Below are positions 24,379 to 32,313 of a DNA stretch of 64,000 bases, piece after piece. Below the pieces are notes generated by a model. That model did not search any database, was not told the DNA's origin, and worked only from the letters and a program-made list of their open reading frames with translations. How positions within the stretch are numbered: position 1 is the first letter of the stretch; each line of letters opens with the position of its first letter. Position numbers and translations under genes: made by a program. Origin of the DNA: Sphingomonas sp. PP-F2F-A104-K0414 (lineage in GTDB: Bacteria > Pseudomonadota > Alphaproteobacteria > Sphingomonadales > Sphingomonadaceae); contig NZ_SLYD01000010.1 in the NCBI RefSeq assembly GCF_004340945.1, positions 47,815-111,814 on the forward strand, in the 5' to 3' direction.

Positions 24379-24765
24379 CTAGCGGATCGTCACGACCTTG
24401 ACCTCGACTGCATCCGCGATCTTCTTCCAGTTCTGGTCGCTGGTCCAAGCGGGCAATCCATCCCGTCGGGCTAGAGCCAGACAAAAGCGATCTCCAAGGC
24501 TAAGGCCCGCCTCGGCCGTCGCGGCGCGCAGCCGCCCGGCGATTTTCGCCAAGGCCTTGTCGGCCGGCACTACCGTCAGTGGCAGCGGATCAAGCATGGC
24601 ATCAACTTCTCGCTCGGGCATTCCGGTATGAATGAAGTGGGTCACCACCTCAGCGTAGTTCACGCTGCTCACTCGCGCACCGGCGATACCGGCTGCAACC
24701 TTGGTAGATCCCTTTTCACCCTTGATCATTGCGATGAGAGCCGAGGCGTCGAGAACCACGCTCAT
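24379..24765 (-). CDS. vapC: VapC-type PIN-domain toxin
   Basis: The 128-residue protein has the PIN-domain acidic residues: Asp in MSVVLDASALI, Glu in NYAEVV, Asp in SLGDRFCLALA and Asp in AWTSDQNW. Such toxins are Mg-dependent RNases that cut specific RNAs. It overlaps the antitoxin gene by 4 bp, the usual vapBC arrangement. Length and motifs are intact. Confidence 0.9.
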   Translation of the reverse strand: MSVVLDASALIAMIKGEKGSTKVAAGIAGARVSSVNYAEVVTHFIHTGMPEREVDAMLDPLPLTVVPADKALAKIAGRLRAATAEAGLSLGDRFCLALARRDGLPAWTSDQNWKKIADAVEVKVVTIR

Positions 24766-25007
24766 TCGCCGCTATCTTCGCGACGCCGATTGAGGAATGC
24801 GTCAACAGAGGCGTCGGGATTACCGCCGGTATATTGCTCGGCCAGCGCCTGCGCCCTTGCCACCGCTTGGCTGGCGGTTCGCAGAACAACGCCATCTTCG
24901 GTTTCGTCGAGATATACCGCACCGCCACCCGTCAGGCCCAACCGCTTGCGAACGTCAGCGGGCAGGCTCATGCGCCCGTTTGGCGTTATGTTGATCTGTA
25001 GCGTCAT
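24762..25007 (-). CDS. vapB: VapB-type antitoxin (AbrB/SpoVT fold)
   Basis: I use the ATG at 25007. The 81-residue product starts MTLQINITPNGRMSLPADVRKRLGLTGG, a swapped-hairpin AbrB DNA-binding domain. The C-terminal part (ALAEQYTGGNPDASVDAFLNRR) should wrap the toxin. It probably represses its own promoter just upstream. Confidence 0.88.
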   Translation of the reverse strand: MTLQINITPNGRMSLPADVRKRLGLTGGGAVYLDETEDGVVLRTASQAVARAQALAEQYTGGNPDASVDAFLNRRREDSGE

Positions 25008-25372
25008 GACGGCCTCTGTACCTCTGATCAGCATCGTCATCATCTTCTAGGGATATCCCGGCTTAGCAGCAACCCTCCCCACGGTATGCCAGCGAGCCTC
25101 GTTTGTACCACACCGTTTGGATTATGGCTCATCGACGTGAAGCTGCCCCACGTGCATAATCTCCGGTGCTTTTAACGTATACCTCTCAGAGACCAGTGTG
25201 CTGCCAGTGCTTTATGTATGCTTCGACAACGTAAAAAGGACTGAACCAATAAGCACCACGTATATCAGACTGCGCAGCAGTAGCGGAATCATCGCAAATC
25301 AAAAATCAAACAAAACGCATTCGCCGAATATTTCGCAATTACTGCATCACTTATCCAATCACCCTAATTAGA
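25008..25372. other. Intergenic region with a weak partial copy of the long repeat
   Basis: At 25164-25185 cggtgcttttaacgtatacc resembles the left part of the 151-bp repeats, including GTATAC (25177-25182), and aaaaagga follows at 25233. The TGGTCC/GGACCA and ACGGCACC boxes are missing. The remainder, especially 25240-25370, is AT-rich and shows no gene. Confidence 0.45.
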
Positions 25373-27130
25373 CTACAAGGCGCATTTCTTGTCTGGCAGT
25401 CCGGCCACCCGGTCCCACTGCCATGCGCTCACTGTCTCGCCGCGTGGAAGATAGTTGATCGCAAAGATCTTCCCGTCCCTGCGAACTTTCAACATCAGAC
25501 GTTCGGTTTGGTCGCCCTGAATTCGATCCTGGGGCACGGGATCAACAATGTCATCGCCGTTCCGTAGTCCTGCCGCAGCTGCGGCTGAACCGCCAACCAA
25601 ACCCCGAACCGTGCGCTTCGGCTCCGCCAGTACGGCGGTATCGAACCCAAGCTCATAGCGTCGAAGTGGCTTGCTGATCCGGCGGAAACACGGACCAAAC
25701 GCGCCGGAAGATGGTAGCGGCATGCGTCCGGCGAGAAACGCCCGGAAGTCGGCGACGGCCCCGGCTCCTATTTCGCGCGCCAGGATTGCTTCCCAGTCTG
25801 CGTAGCGCACGGCTTTACCAGCGGCCTGAAGAGCCAGCATCGCGAACATAGCATCGTCCATCGACCGCTTGCCACCCGACCGCAACCGGATCGCTTCGTC
25901 GACGGTCGCGAAATAAAACATCCCGCGGTCATAAGGAAGCGTCCGGATCCGCGTGTCTGCCCAGAACCGTGTCGGTATGACGGAGTTCGGCACTGTCGCC
26001 ATGACATTCGTGTAGTAGCGGCCTGCGTAATAGTTGAGGTCGTCCAGAAACGCGGAAGGCGTGATCATGCCGTATCGGAGCGGCAAACGTCGTTGATAAA
26101 ACGTCGCCAGGCCTTCGGTGAACCATGCCGATGCGAGGCCATCAGGATCGGTGATGCGCGGCTGGAATGTGTGGAACATCTCGTGCGCCAGCGTCATCCG
26201 CAGCTTCGCAACATCGCTTCCTGCCCCACTTCCGAACGTGACGACAAAAGACTGGTGCATGGCGACACCGCCGCCCGCATTGATAGGGTTGTACCGAAGA
26301 AAAACGCCGTACGGGGGCGGCGTTGCCTGCCTGAAAAGCCGGGAATAGTCTTTGTATAACGTGCCGGCCCACGCCATCAGCGGCTCCGCGTCGAAGGCGG
26401 GCTTTCCCTGCCATGCCGAGAAGAAACCAGTGCTAGGCGTCGGCTGAGGCCAGGTTGCAACGCGGCCCGCCATGAAGAAACTGGATGTCAGCTCTGCGGC
26501 GGTCATCGGCCCAGCGTCGACATGTCCGTTGCCCAACGAACTGATACCGCTGCTGCCAGATGGCAGCCGCGACAAATCCCAATCAACGGTCGTGCGATAG
26601 TGGTCGTCACCTGGCGGCATCAGCAAAAACACGCTGCCTGCTCCGGAGGCGCCGTAACCGTCATTCGAGAGGGCTACGGGCGGTGCGGGACCTCGGGGCG
26701 GAAGAGTCGCGTTGGCGGGCACTATGTATCGGACGACGACAGGCCCGGAAGTTTCGCGGTTTACCGCCCAGATCCGTGTTGGTCCGCCGCTATCTGCATC
26801 TCCCGTGCCCGGTGCAGTCCTTGTTTGTGCAGTGAGATCCAGGGCGCCGAGCGCATCTGCGGCAACCAGCCCGGTCAAGGTGGTCGCTACGCTGTCGACA
26901 TTGCTCTCAACCAACGGCAACTGAACGAGCGTCTCTCCAACTCCTTTGGACAAGCCTCCGAAATTGAGTGTGATTGCAAAGGTTTCTATCTGCCCCTCGC
27001 TGTTGGCCGTGGGGGCAAGCGTGAGAGCGATAGACCGATCCTCCGCTGGGTTCGCATCCAGAGCCGTACCCTGAACCAACATCCCTAGGACCAGCGTTCG
27101 CCATTTCAAACGATTGGCGCGCAGCCACAT
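25373..27130 (-). CDS. M61-like zinc peptidase with PDZ domain, exported
   Basis: The 585-residue product from the ATG at 27130 has a signal-like start (LRANRLKWRTLVLGMLVQGTALDA). ATG 27187 and TTG 27193 are alternative starts. The middle part carries HEMFH with a downstream WFTEGLATFY Glu, the HExxH-E zinc site of gluzincins of the M61 glycyl-aminopeptidase type. A C-terminal PDZ-like domain (RGLVGGSAAAAAGLRNGDDIV) completes the usual architecture. It probably trims N-terminal Gly or Ala peptides in the periplasm. It is divergent from the GH43 gene. Confidence 0.82.
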   Translation of the reverse strand: MWLRANRLKWRTLVLGMLVQGTALDANPAEDRSIALTLAPTANSEGQIETFAITLNFGGLSKGVGETLVQLPLVESNVDSVATTLTGLVAADALGALDLTAQTRTAPGTGDADSGGPTRIWAVNRETSGPVVVRYIVPANATLPPRGPAPPVALSNDGYGASGAGSVFLLMPPGDDHYRTTVDWDLSRLPSGSSGISSLGNGHVDAGPMTAAELTSSFFMAGRVATWPQPTPSTGFFSAWQGKPAFDAEPLMAWAGTLYKDYSRLFRQATPPPYGVFLRYNPINAGGGVAMHQSFVVTFGSGAGSDVAKLRMTLAHEMFHTFQPRITDPDGLASAWFTEGLATFYQRRLPLRYGMITPSAFLDDLNYYAGRYYTNVMATVPNSVIPTRFWADTRIRTLPYDRGMFYFATVDEAIRLRSGGKRSMDDAMFAMLALQAAGKAVRYADWEAILAREIGAGAVADFRAFLAGRMPLPSSGAFGPCFRRISKPLRRYELGFDTAVLAEPKRTVRGLVGGSAAAAAGLRNGDDIVDPVPQDRIQGDQTERLMLKVRRDGKIFAINYLPRGETVSAWQWDRVAGLPDKKCAL

Positions 27131-27350
27131 CTCGCTGACTAGCAACCGGACATACCGTGATCGGATCGGAATGATGTCGAATTTCATCAGCAATCCATCG
27201 CACGCGTCTCAGGCAGCGGCAACAATCGTGCCTTCAGTGCAGCCGTCTAGGAAGGACCAGGCCGCAGGATCCACCGCGTCGCGAAAGCCTTGTCAGCTAA
27301 GACGTCAGGCGGCGCTTATTGAAGACAAACTGACGACCGGCGTAGAGCAT

Positions 27351-28463
27351 ATGTCGCTGCAGCTGCACCGGAGCCGTATTGTGTCGTTGATCGATCGAAG
27401 AACAGTGTTGGGGTCCCTTGGGCTCAGCCTCATTCCCCGCGGCGTCGCCTACGCTGCTAATCCCGCCCTGCCCGGCTGGTACGCCGATCCCGAAATTCGC
27501 ATTTTCGGCGATCGATACTGGATCTATCCGACCTATTCGGCCGACGGGCCCGTCCCCGCCGGACCCAGCCGCTTCACGCCCTGGCAGGCCCATGAGCGCG
27601 CCTCGCCGAAGATCTGGAGCCCGTTTCTGAAACAGACGTTTCTAGACGCCTTCTCGTCGCCGGATCTGGTTTCCTGGACCCGTCATCCGCGCGTGCTCGA
27701 CGTCAGGGACGTGAGTTGGGCCGCCTATGCGATGTGGGCGCCGTCAGCGATCGAGCAGGATGGTCGATACTTCCTGTTCTTCGGCGCGAACGACATCAAG
27801 ACCGACCGGCAGCGCGGCGGGATCGGCGTGGCGGTTAGCGATCGCCCCGAAGGCCCGTTCCGCGACGCCATCGGCAAGCCGCTGATCGGCAACATCGTCA
27901 ACGGTGCGCAGCCGATCGACCAGATGGCGTTCCGCGACGACGACGGCACCTGCTATCTGTATTATGGCGGCTGGAAACACTGCAACATCGTCCGCCTGTC
28001 GCGCGACCTGACCAGCCTTGCGCCGTTCGCGGATGGGAAGACCTACAAGGCGATCACGCCCTCGCCCGACTATGTCGAAGGGCCGTTCATGCTGAAGCGG
28101 CGCGGCATCTATTACCTGATGTGGTCGGAAGGGGAATGGACCGGACCGCTCTACAGCGTGGCCTATGCCACGGGCCCCAGCCCGCTCGGGCCGTTCACGC
28201 CGCGCGGCAGGATCCTCGAACAGGATGCCCGTGTCGCCCGCGGCGCCGGCCACCATTCCGCGATCTGCATCCCGGGGACGGACGACTGGTATATCGTCTA
28301 TCACCGTCGCCCCCTCAGCGAAACGGACGGTAATCATCGCCAGGTCGCGATCGAGCAGATGCACTTCCGGAAGGACGGCAGTATCGCCCCGGTCGTGCTG
28401 ACCGACGTCGGCGTTGCTCCGCGACGGCTACCGATAGGAGCCAGACCTTTGTCGGGCGCTTAG
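27351..28463 (+). CDS. GH43-family glycosidase, exported
   Basis: I take the ATG at 27351, which is followed by a Tat-like signal (IDRRTVLGSLGLSLIPRGVAYA). The mature part opens with PGWYADPEIRIFGDRYWIYPTYS, whose Asp fits the catalytic base of GH43. YAMWAPSAI and EGPFMLKRRGIYYLMWSEG supply the other two acidic positions. GH43 enzymes are arabinofuranosidases or xylosidases acting on plant polysaccharides. Length (370 residues) is normal. The ribosome binding site is weak, so the start is uncertain. Confidence 0.85.
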   Translation: MSLQLHRSRIVSLIDRRTVLGSLGLSLIPRGVAYAANPALPGWYADPEIRIFGDRYWIYPTYSADGPVPAGPSRFTPWQAHERASPKIWSPFLKQTFLDAFSSPDLVSWTRHPRVLDVRDVSWAAYAMWAPSAIEQDGRYFLFFGANDIKTDRQRGGIGVAVSDRPEGPFRDAIGKPLIGNIVNGAQPIDQMAFRDDDGTCYLYYGGWKHCNIVRLSRDLTSLAPFADGKTYKAITPSPDYVEGPFMLKRRGIYYLMWSEGEWTGPLYSVAYATGPSPLGPFTPRGRILEQDARVARGAGHHSAICIPGTDDWYIVYHRRPLSETDGNHRQVAIEQMHFRKDGSIAPVVLTDVGVAPRRLPIGARPLSGA

Positions 28464-28513
28464 CGGGCGTTCGCCTGCATACCGGTAGGGCGTTCGCGTC
28501 GCCATCCTTGCCC

Positions 28514-28987
28514 TCAAACGGGATCGCTGTCAGTGTTCCGCGGGCGGAGTTCGAAGACGAGCAGCGTCGATGTCGCCGTGGCGCACAGTTGGCCCTTCTC
28601 GTTGATGAGCGTGGCCTCCGAAAACGCCGCGCGACCACCCATCGACACCAGGCGTCCGACCGCCCTGATCTTCCCGCTGGATTCGGTCAGCGCGCGCAGG
28701 AACGACACCTTCAACTCCAGCGTCGTATAGCCGAACCCCGGTTTCAGCCCGGTATGCGCGGCGATGCCGCACGCGCTGTCGAGGATCGCCGAGATATAGC
28801 CGCCGTGCACCGTGCCCATCGGATTGTACGACGTGCCGTCCGGTATGGCCTCGAAGACCGCGTGCCCGTATTCGACCTCGATCAGCGATATGCCCAGCTT
28901 CTCGCCGAGCGGGGGCTGCCGTCCGGTAGCCAGCATCGCCTGCACCTGCGCAAGCCCGTCGGGTTTGATCGGGACATCAGTCGTCAT
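28514..28987 (-). CDS. PaaI-type hotdog thioesterase
   Basis: The 157-residue protein shows the hotdog pattern NPMGTVHGGYISAILDSACGIAA, with the HGG helix start and an acidic residue used by PaaI-like enzymes, then TTLELKVSFLRALTE. It should hydrolyse an aryl- or acyl-CoA thioester in the cytosol. It lies 9 bp downstream of the outer-membrane factor gene on the same strand and may share its transcript. Confidence 0.87.
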   Translation of the reverse strand: MTTDVPIKPDGLAQVQAMLATGRQPPLGEKLGISLIEVEYGHAVFEAIPDGTSYNPMGTVHGGYISAILDSACGIAAHTGLKPGFGYTTLELKVSFLRALTESSGKIRAVGRLVSMGGRAAFSEATLINEKGQLCATATSTLLVFELRPRNTDSDPV

Positions 28988-28996
28988 GGGTCGCTC

Positions 28997-30466
28997 TCAC
29001 AGTTTGGCCATCGATACGGTAGCGGGACTAGCGGGATCCCATCCGCCGCCAAGCGCCCGGAACGACGCGACGGCACCACGACTGGCGGCTGCGCGTGCCT
29101 GGATCACCCCGTCCCGCGTTTCGAGCAGGCGCCGGTCCGCATCCAGAACCTCGATCAGGCTAGCGACTCCGCCCCTATAGGCCGCGAACGAGGCATCCCG
29201 GGCGCGGCTCAACGACGTCTCGCCCTGGCTCAGCATGGTGGACCGCGCTTCCTGTTGAACCAACGTCGAGAAGGCATCCTCGACATCCTGCGATGCGCGC
29301 AGGACGGCCAGACGATAGGCGCCAAGCGCTTCCGCGTTTCGTCCTCTGGCGCTCTTCACCTCGGCATCGACGCGGCCGAAGTCGAACAGGCGCCAGCGTA
29401 GGCCCAGCACGCCGTTCGCCTGTGTCGCATTGCCACCAAACAGGCCGCCAGCTGCCGTCGTCGCGGTGCCGAGCAGACCGCTCAGCGAGAATTTTGGGTA
29501 ATATTCCGACATCGCGACGCCGATCCGTGCGTTCGACGCCGCCAGCGTTCGCTCGGCTGCGATGATGTCGGGACGACGGCGCAACAGGCTGGCGGGGCCA
29601 CCCGCGGTCGCAATCGCCGGAGGAGACGGGATCGCGGTCACGACCAGGAATTCGGAGCGGGTAGCGCCCGGCTGGACCCCGATGAGAATGTCGAGCGCGG
29701 TCAGCGCCATGTCGAGCTGGTTCTGGATCGCCGGGACCGAGGCGCGAACCTGCGCCAGCGCACCTTCCGCCTGTCGAAGTTGCAGTTCGGCCGCCACGCC
29801 CTTGCGGTATTGCAGCGCGATCAGGTCGACGAGACGCGCCTGCGTATCGGCCTGCGCTCGGGCAACGCCGAGCCGCGCCTGAAAGGCCCGGATCGCGATG
29901 TACGTGTCCGCCGTCTGCGCCGCGACCGCAAGACGCACGGCCACTGCAGCGGCAGCGGACGCCTGCCAATCGGCCCGCGCCGCATCGCGCGCGGCATCAC
30001 GCCCGCCGAAGACGTCAAGTTCCCAGCTAGCGCCCACGTTAACCTCGTAGGTTTCGGTCGCACGCTCGAACTGGGGAAACGCGCTGCCGATCCGTCCGAT
30101 CGGTGTCTCCAGCGACTGATAGATCTCGCCCCCCTGCCCGCTGACCTGACCGGACGGAAGCAGGGCTGCGTTGGCGGTCTTCAGCGCGGCACGCGCCTGC
30201 GCCACGCGCGCACCGGCCTGTTGCAGGTCGAGATTCTGGGCCAGCGCGCGCTCGACGAAACTGGTGAGCAACGGATCGTGAAACCCGCGCCACCAGTCGA
30301 CGAGATCGGCTTGTCCTGCATCCGCCGACCTCGTGTCGACCGCGCTGGCGCCGACAAAGGCGGCCGGTGCGAACGACGCCGGCACCGCGTAGCGCGGCGC
30401 GGTCGTGCAGCCACTCACCAACAGCAGCGTCGTGGCCAGGGTAGCAGCGGAGCGGAAATGGCGCAT
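28997..30466 (-). CDS. RND outer-membrane factor (OprM/NodT type, lipoprotein)
   Basis: From the ATG at 30466 the product is 489 residues with a lipoprotein signal (LLLVSGC, Cys20). Two OEP repeats follow: the first has DWWRGFHDPLLTSFVERALAQNLDLQQAGARV, the second LLRRRPDIIAAERTLAASNARIGVAMSEYYPKFSL. These are hallmarks of OprM-type channels. It is divergent from the TetR gene and the adaptor and pump genes, and together they make a complete drug-type efflux system. Confidence 0.92.
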   Translation of the reverse strand: MRHFRSAATLATTLLLVSGCTTAPRYAVPASFAPAAFVGASAVDTRSADAGQADLVDWWRGFHDPLLTSFVERALAQNLDLQQAGARVAQARAALKTANAALLPSGQVSGQGGEIYQSLETPIGRIGSAFPQFERATETYEVNVGASWELDVFGGRDAARDAARADWQASAAAAVAVRLAVAAQTADTYIAIRAFQARLGVARAQADTQARLVDLIALQYRKGVAAELQLRQAEGALAQVRASVPAIQNQLDMALTALDILIGVQPGATRSEFLVVTAIPSPPAIATAGGPASLLRRRPDIIAAERTLAASNARIGVAMSEYYPKFSLSGLLGTATTAAGGLFGGNATQANGVLGLRWRLFDFGRVDAEVKSARGRNAEALGAYRLAVLRASQDVEDAFSTLVQQEARSTMLSQGETSLSRARDASFAAYRGGVASLIEVLDADRRLLETRDGVIQARAAASRGAVASFRALGGGWDPASPATVSMAKL

Positions 30467-30498
30467 GATCGACCTTCGATGACTCAGGCTGTGACCAA

Positions 30499-30523
30499 TG
30501 ATGTATATAGTCATCGTTTGTCA
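30499..30523. promoter_or_regulatory. Candidate TetR operator between the outer-membrane factor and tetR genes
   Basis: TGATGTATATAGTCA (30499-30513) is an imperfect palindrome and is followed by tttgtcaa, the complement of a TTGACA -35 box facing left. The core ATATAGTCAT recurs in front of the adaptor gene at about 31195-31204. Confidence 0.5.
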
Positions 30524-30528
30524 ACGGG

Positions 30529-31170
30529 GTGATGTCCGCCTATGACGCGGCAATGACTGACCCCGCTCCCCAATCCTCCCCGACGCGTGGCCCTGCCGAA
30601 CATGCGGTCCGCGATCAGATCGTCGAAGCCGCAAACGACTGTTTCGCCCATTACGGATACAGCAAGACGACCGTCGCCGACCTTGCGCGCGAGATCGGGT
30701 TCTCCAAGGCTTATATCTACCGGTTCTTCGAATCGAAGCAGGCGATCGGCGAGGCGATCTGCGGCGCGCGCCTCGAACAGATCTTGACCGAAGCGCGCAA
30801 CGCCGTCGACGCGGGCGGCAGCGCAACCGACCGGTTTCGCCGCATGTTCAGGAGCGTAAACACGCTGAGCGTCGCGCTGTTTTTCGAGGATCGCAAGATT
30901 TACGAGATCGCAGCCCTAGCCGCGTCGGAGCGCTGGGGATCAGCGCAGGCCTACACCCGATCGCTTCAGGACATGATCCAAGAGATCGTCAGACAGGGCC
31001 GGGAAAACGGCGAGTTCGAGCGCAAGACACCGCTCGATGAGACGGTCCGCTCGATCTATTACGCAATGACGCCGTTCATCGATCCGCTGCATTTGGAGCG
31101 TAATCTCGATCTGCTTCCCGATGCGCAGAACGAGGTCACCGGGCTCATCCTGCGAAGCCTCGCGCCGTAG
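30529..31170 (+). CDS. TetR-family repressor of the RND efflux genes
   Basis: The 213-residue protein has the TetR HTH: IVEAANDCFAHYGYSKTTVADLAREIGFSKAYIYRFFESKQAIGEAI. The ligand domain has a FFEDRKIYEIAALAASERWG stretch and a C-terminal YYAMTPFIDPLHLERNLD seen in regulators of AcrAB-like pumps. The start may be the ATG at 30553. It is divergent from the outer-membrane factor gene and 72 bp ahead of the adaptor gene. Shared boxes in both gaps suggest it controls both sides. Confidence 0.9.
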   Translation: MMSAYDAAMTDPAPQSSPTRGPAEHAVRDQIVEAANDCFAHYGYSKTTVADLAREIGFSKAYIYRFFESKQAIGEAICGARLEQILTEARNAVDAGGSATDRFRRMFRSVNTLSVALFFEDRKIYEIAALAASERWGSAQAYTRSLQDMIQEIVRQGRENGEFERKTPLDETVRSIYYAMTPFIDPLHLERNLDLLPDAQNEVTGLILRSLAP

Positions 31171-31188
31171 ATTTCGAACCATGACCAG

Positions 31189-31204
31189 TTGACAATATAG
31201 TCAT
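31189..31204 (+). promoter_or_regulatory. Promoter -35 box and TetR operator of the adaptor gene
   Basis: TTGACA (31189-31194) overlaps a TGACAATATAGTCA palindrome (31190-31203). The overlap would let a bound repressor block the polymerase. The ATATAGTCAT core is shared with the other operator candidate. Confidence 0.55.
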
Positions 31205-31242
31205 AAGGAAACATTCGGGTCCCGCTTCTGTGGAGGATCCGT

Positions 31243-32313
31243 GTGTCGAACCGACTGTATATCGCCTTGGCCGTGCCGGTGCTGGCGTCCGCGACCTTGA
31301 CGGCATGCCATCGCGCGGAGCCCGATCCGCGCACACGACCGCCGCTGGTCCGAATCACCACGCCGGTCGCCGCCAACGCGGCAACGCGCGAGTTTACCGG
31401 GGTCGTCGCGGCGCGCATCCAGAGCGACCTGGGCTTTCGCGTGGGCGGCAAGGTCACGCAGCGATTGGTCGACACCGGCCAGATCGTGCGTCGTGGCCAG
31501 CCACTGATGCGGATCGACGGAACCGACCTGTCGCTGGCGACCCGCGCTTCGCAGGGAACGGTCGATGCAGCACGCGCCCACGCGGAGCAGACCGGCGCGG
31601 ACGAGAAACGATATCGTGACCTGGTCGGCGCGGGCGCCGTCTCCGCGTCGGCCTATGATCAGGCGAAGGCCGCGGCAGATGCGGCGCGCGCGCAACTGAG
31701 CGCTGCGCAAGCGCAGGCTCGCGTCGCGCGCAACGAAACCAATTACACCGTCCTGCTCGCGGATGCCGACGGGACCGTGGTCGAGACGCTGGCCGAGCCG
31801 GGGCAGGTCGTTGCCGCGGGACAGATCGTCGTCCGTGTCGCGCGGTCGGGACCGCGCGAGGCGCTGGTGCAATTGCCGGAAACGCTGCGACCGCGCCTGG
31901 GCTCGACCGCACGTGCCCGTACTTTCGACGGTGCCACCGGGAGCGCAACGCTGCGGCAGCTGGCCGATTCCGCCAACGCGGCGTCGCGGACGTTCGAGGC
32001 CCGGTATGTCCTCGCCGAGGCGACCGCGCGTGCGCCGCTCGGCTCGACCGTGACCGTCACGCTGTCAGATCCCGGCGACGCGGTCGCGACCGAAGTACCG
32101 CTCGGCGCACTCCGCGATACCGGCCACGGGGCCGGTGTATGGATCGTCGGCGCCGGCGCGCAGCCAAGGATCATCTGGCGCCCGGTAAAGGTGGCTGCGA
32201 TCGGGGAGGAAACCGCCACCGTGACCTCGGGGCTGAAGTCGGGTGACCGCTTCGTCGCGATGGGTGCGCATATGCTGCACCAGGGCCAGATCGTCCGGGT
32301 TGCCGCACGATGA
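31243..32313 (+). CDS. RND periplasmic adaptor (lipoprotein)
   Basis: The frame starts with GTG. The 356-residue protein has a lipoprotein signal ending LTAC (Cys22). FTGVVAARIQSDLGFRVGGKV is the first lipoyl half, an Ala/Asp-rich coiled coil covers about residues 95-165, and LADADGTVVETLAEPGQVV is the second lipoyl half. It is the membrane-fusion partner of the next gene, whose start overlaps its stop by 4 bp. Confidence 0.92.
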   Translation: MSNRLYIALAVPVLASATLTACHRAEPDPRTRPPLVRITTPVAANAATREFTGVVAARIQSDLGFRVGGKVTQRLVDTGQIVRRGQPLMRIDGTDLSLATRASQGTVDAARAHAEQTGADEKRYRDLVGAGAVSASAYDQAKAAADAARAQLSAAQAQARVARNETNYTVLLADADGTVVETLAEPGQVVAAGQIVVRVARSGPREALVQLPETLRPRLGSTARARTFDGATGSATLRQLADSANAASRTFEARYVLAEATARAPLGSTVTVTLSDPGDAVATEVPLGALRDTGHGAGVWIVGAGAQPRIIWRPVKVAAIGEETATVTSGLKSGDRFVAMGAHMLHQGQIVRVAAR

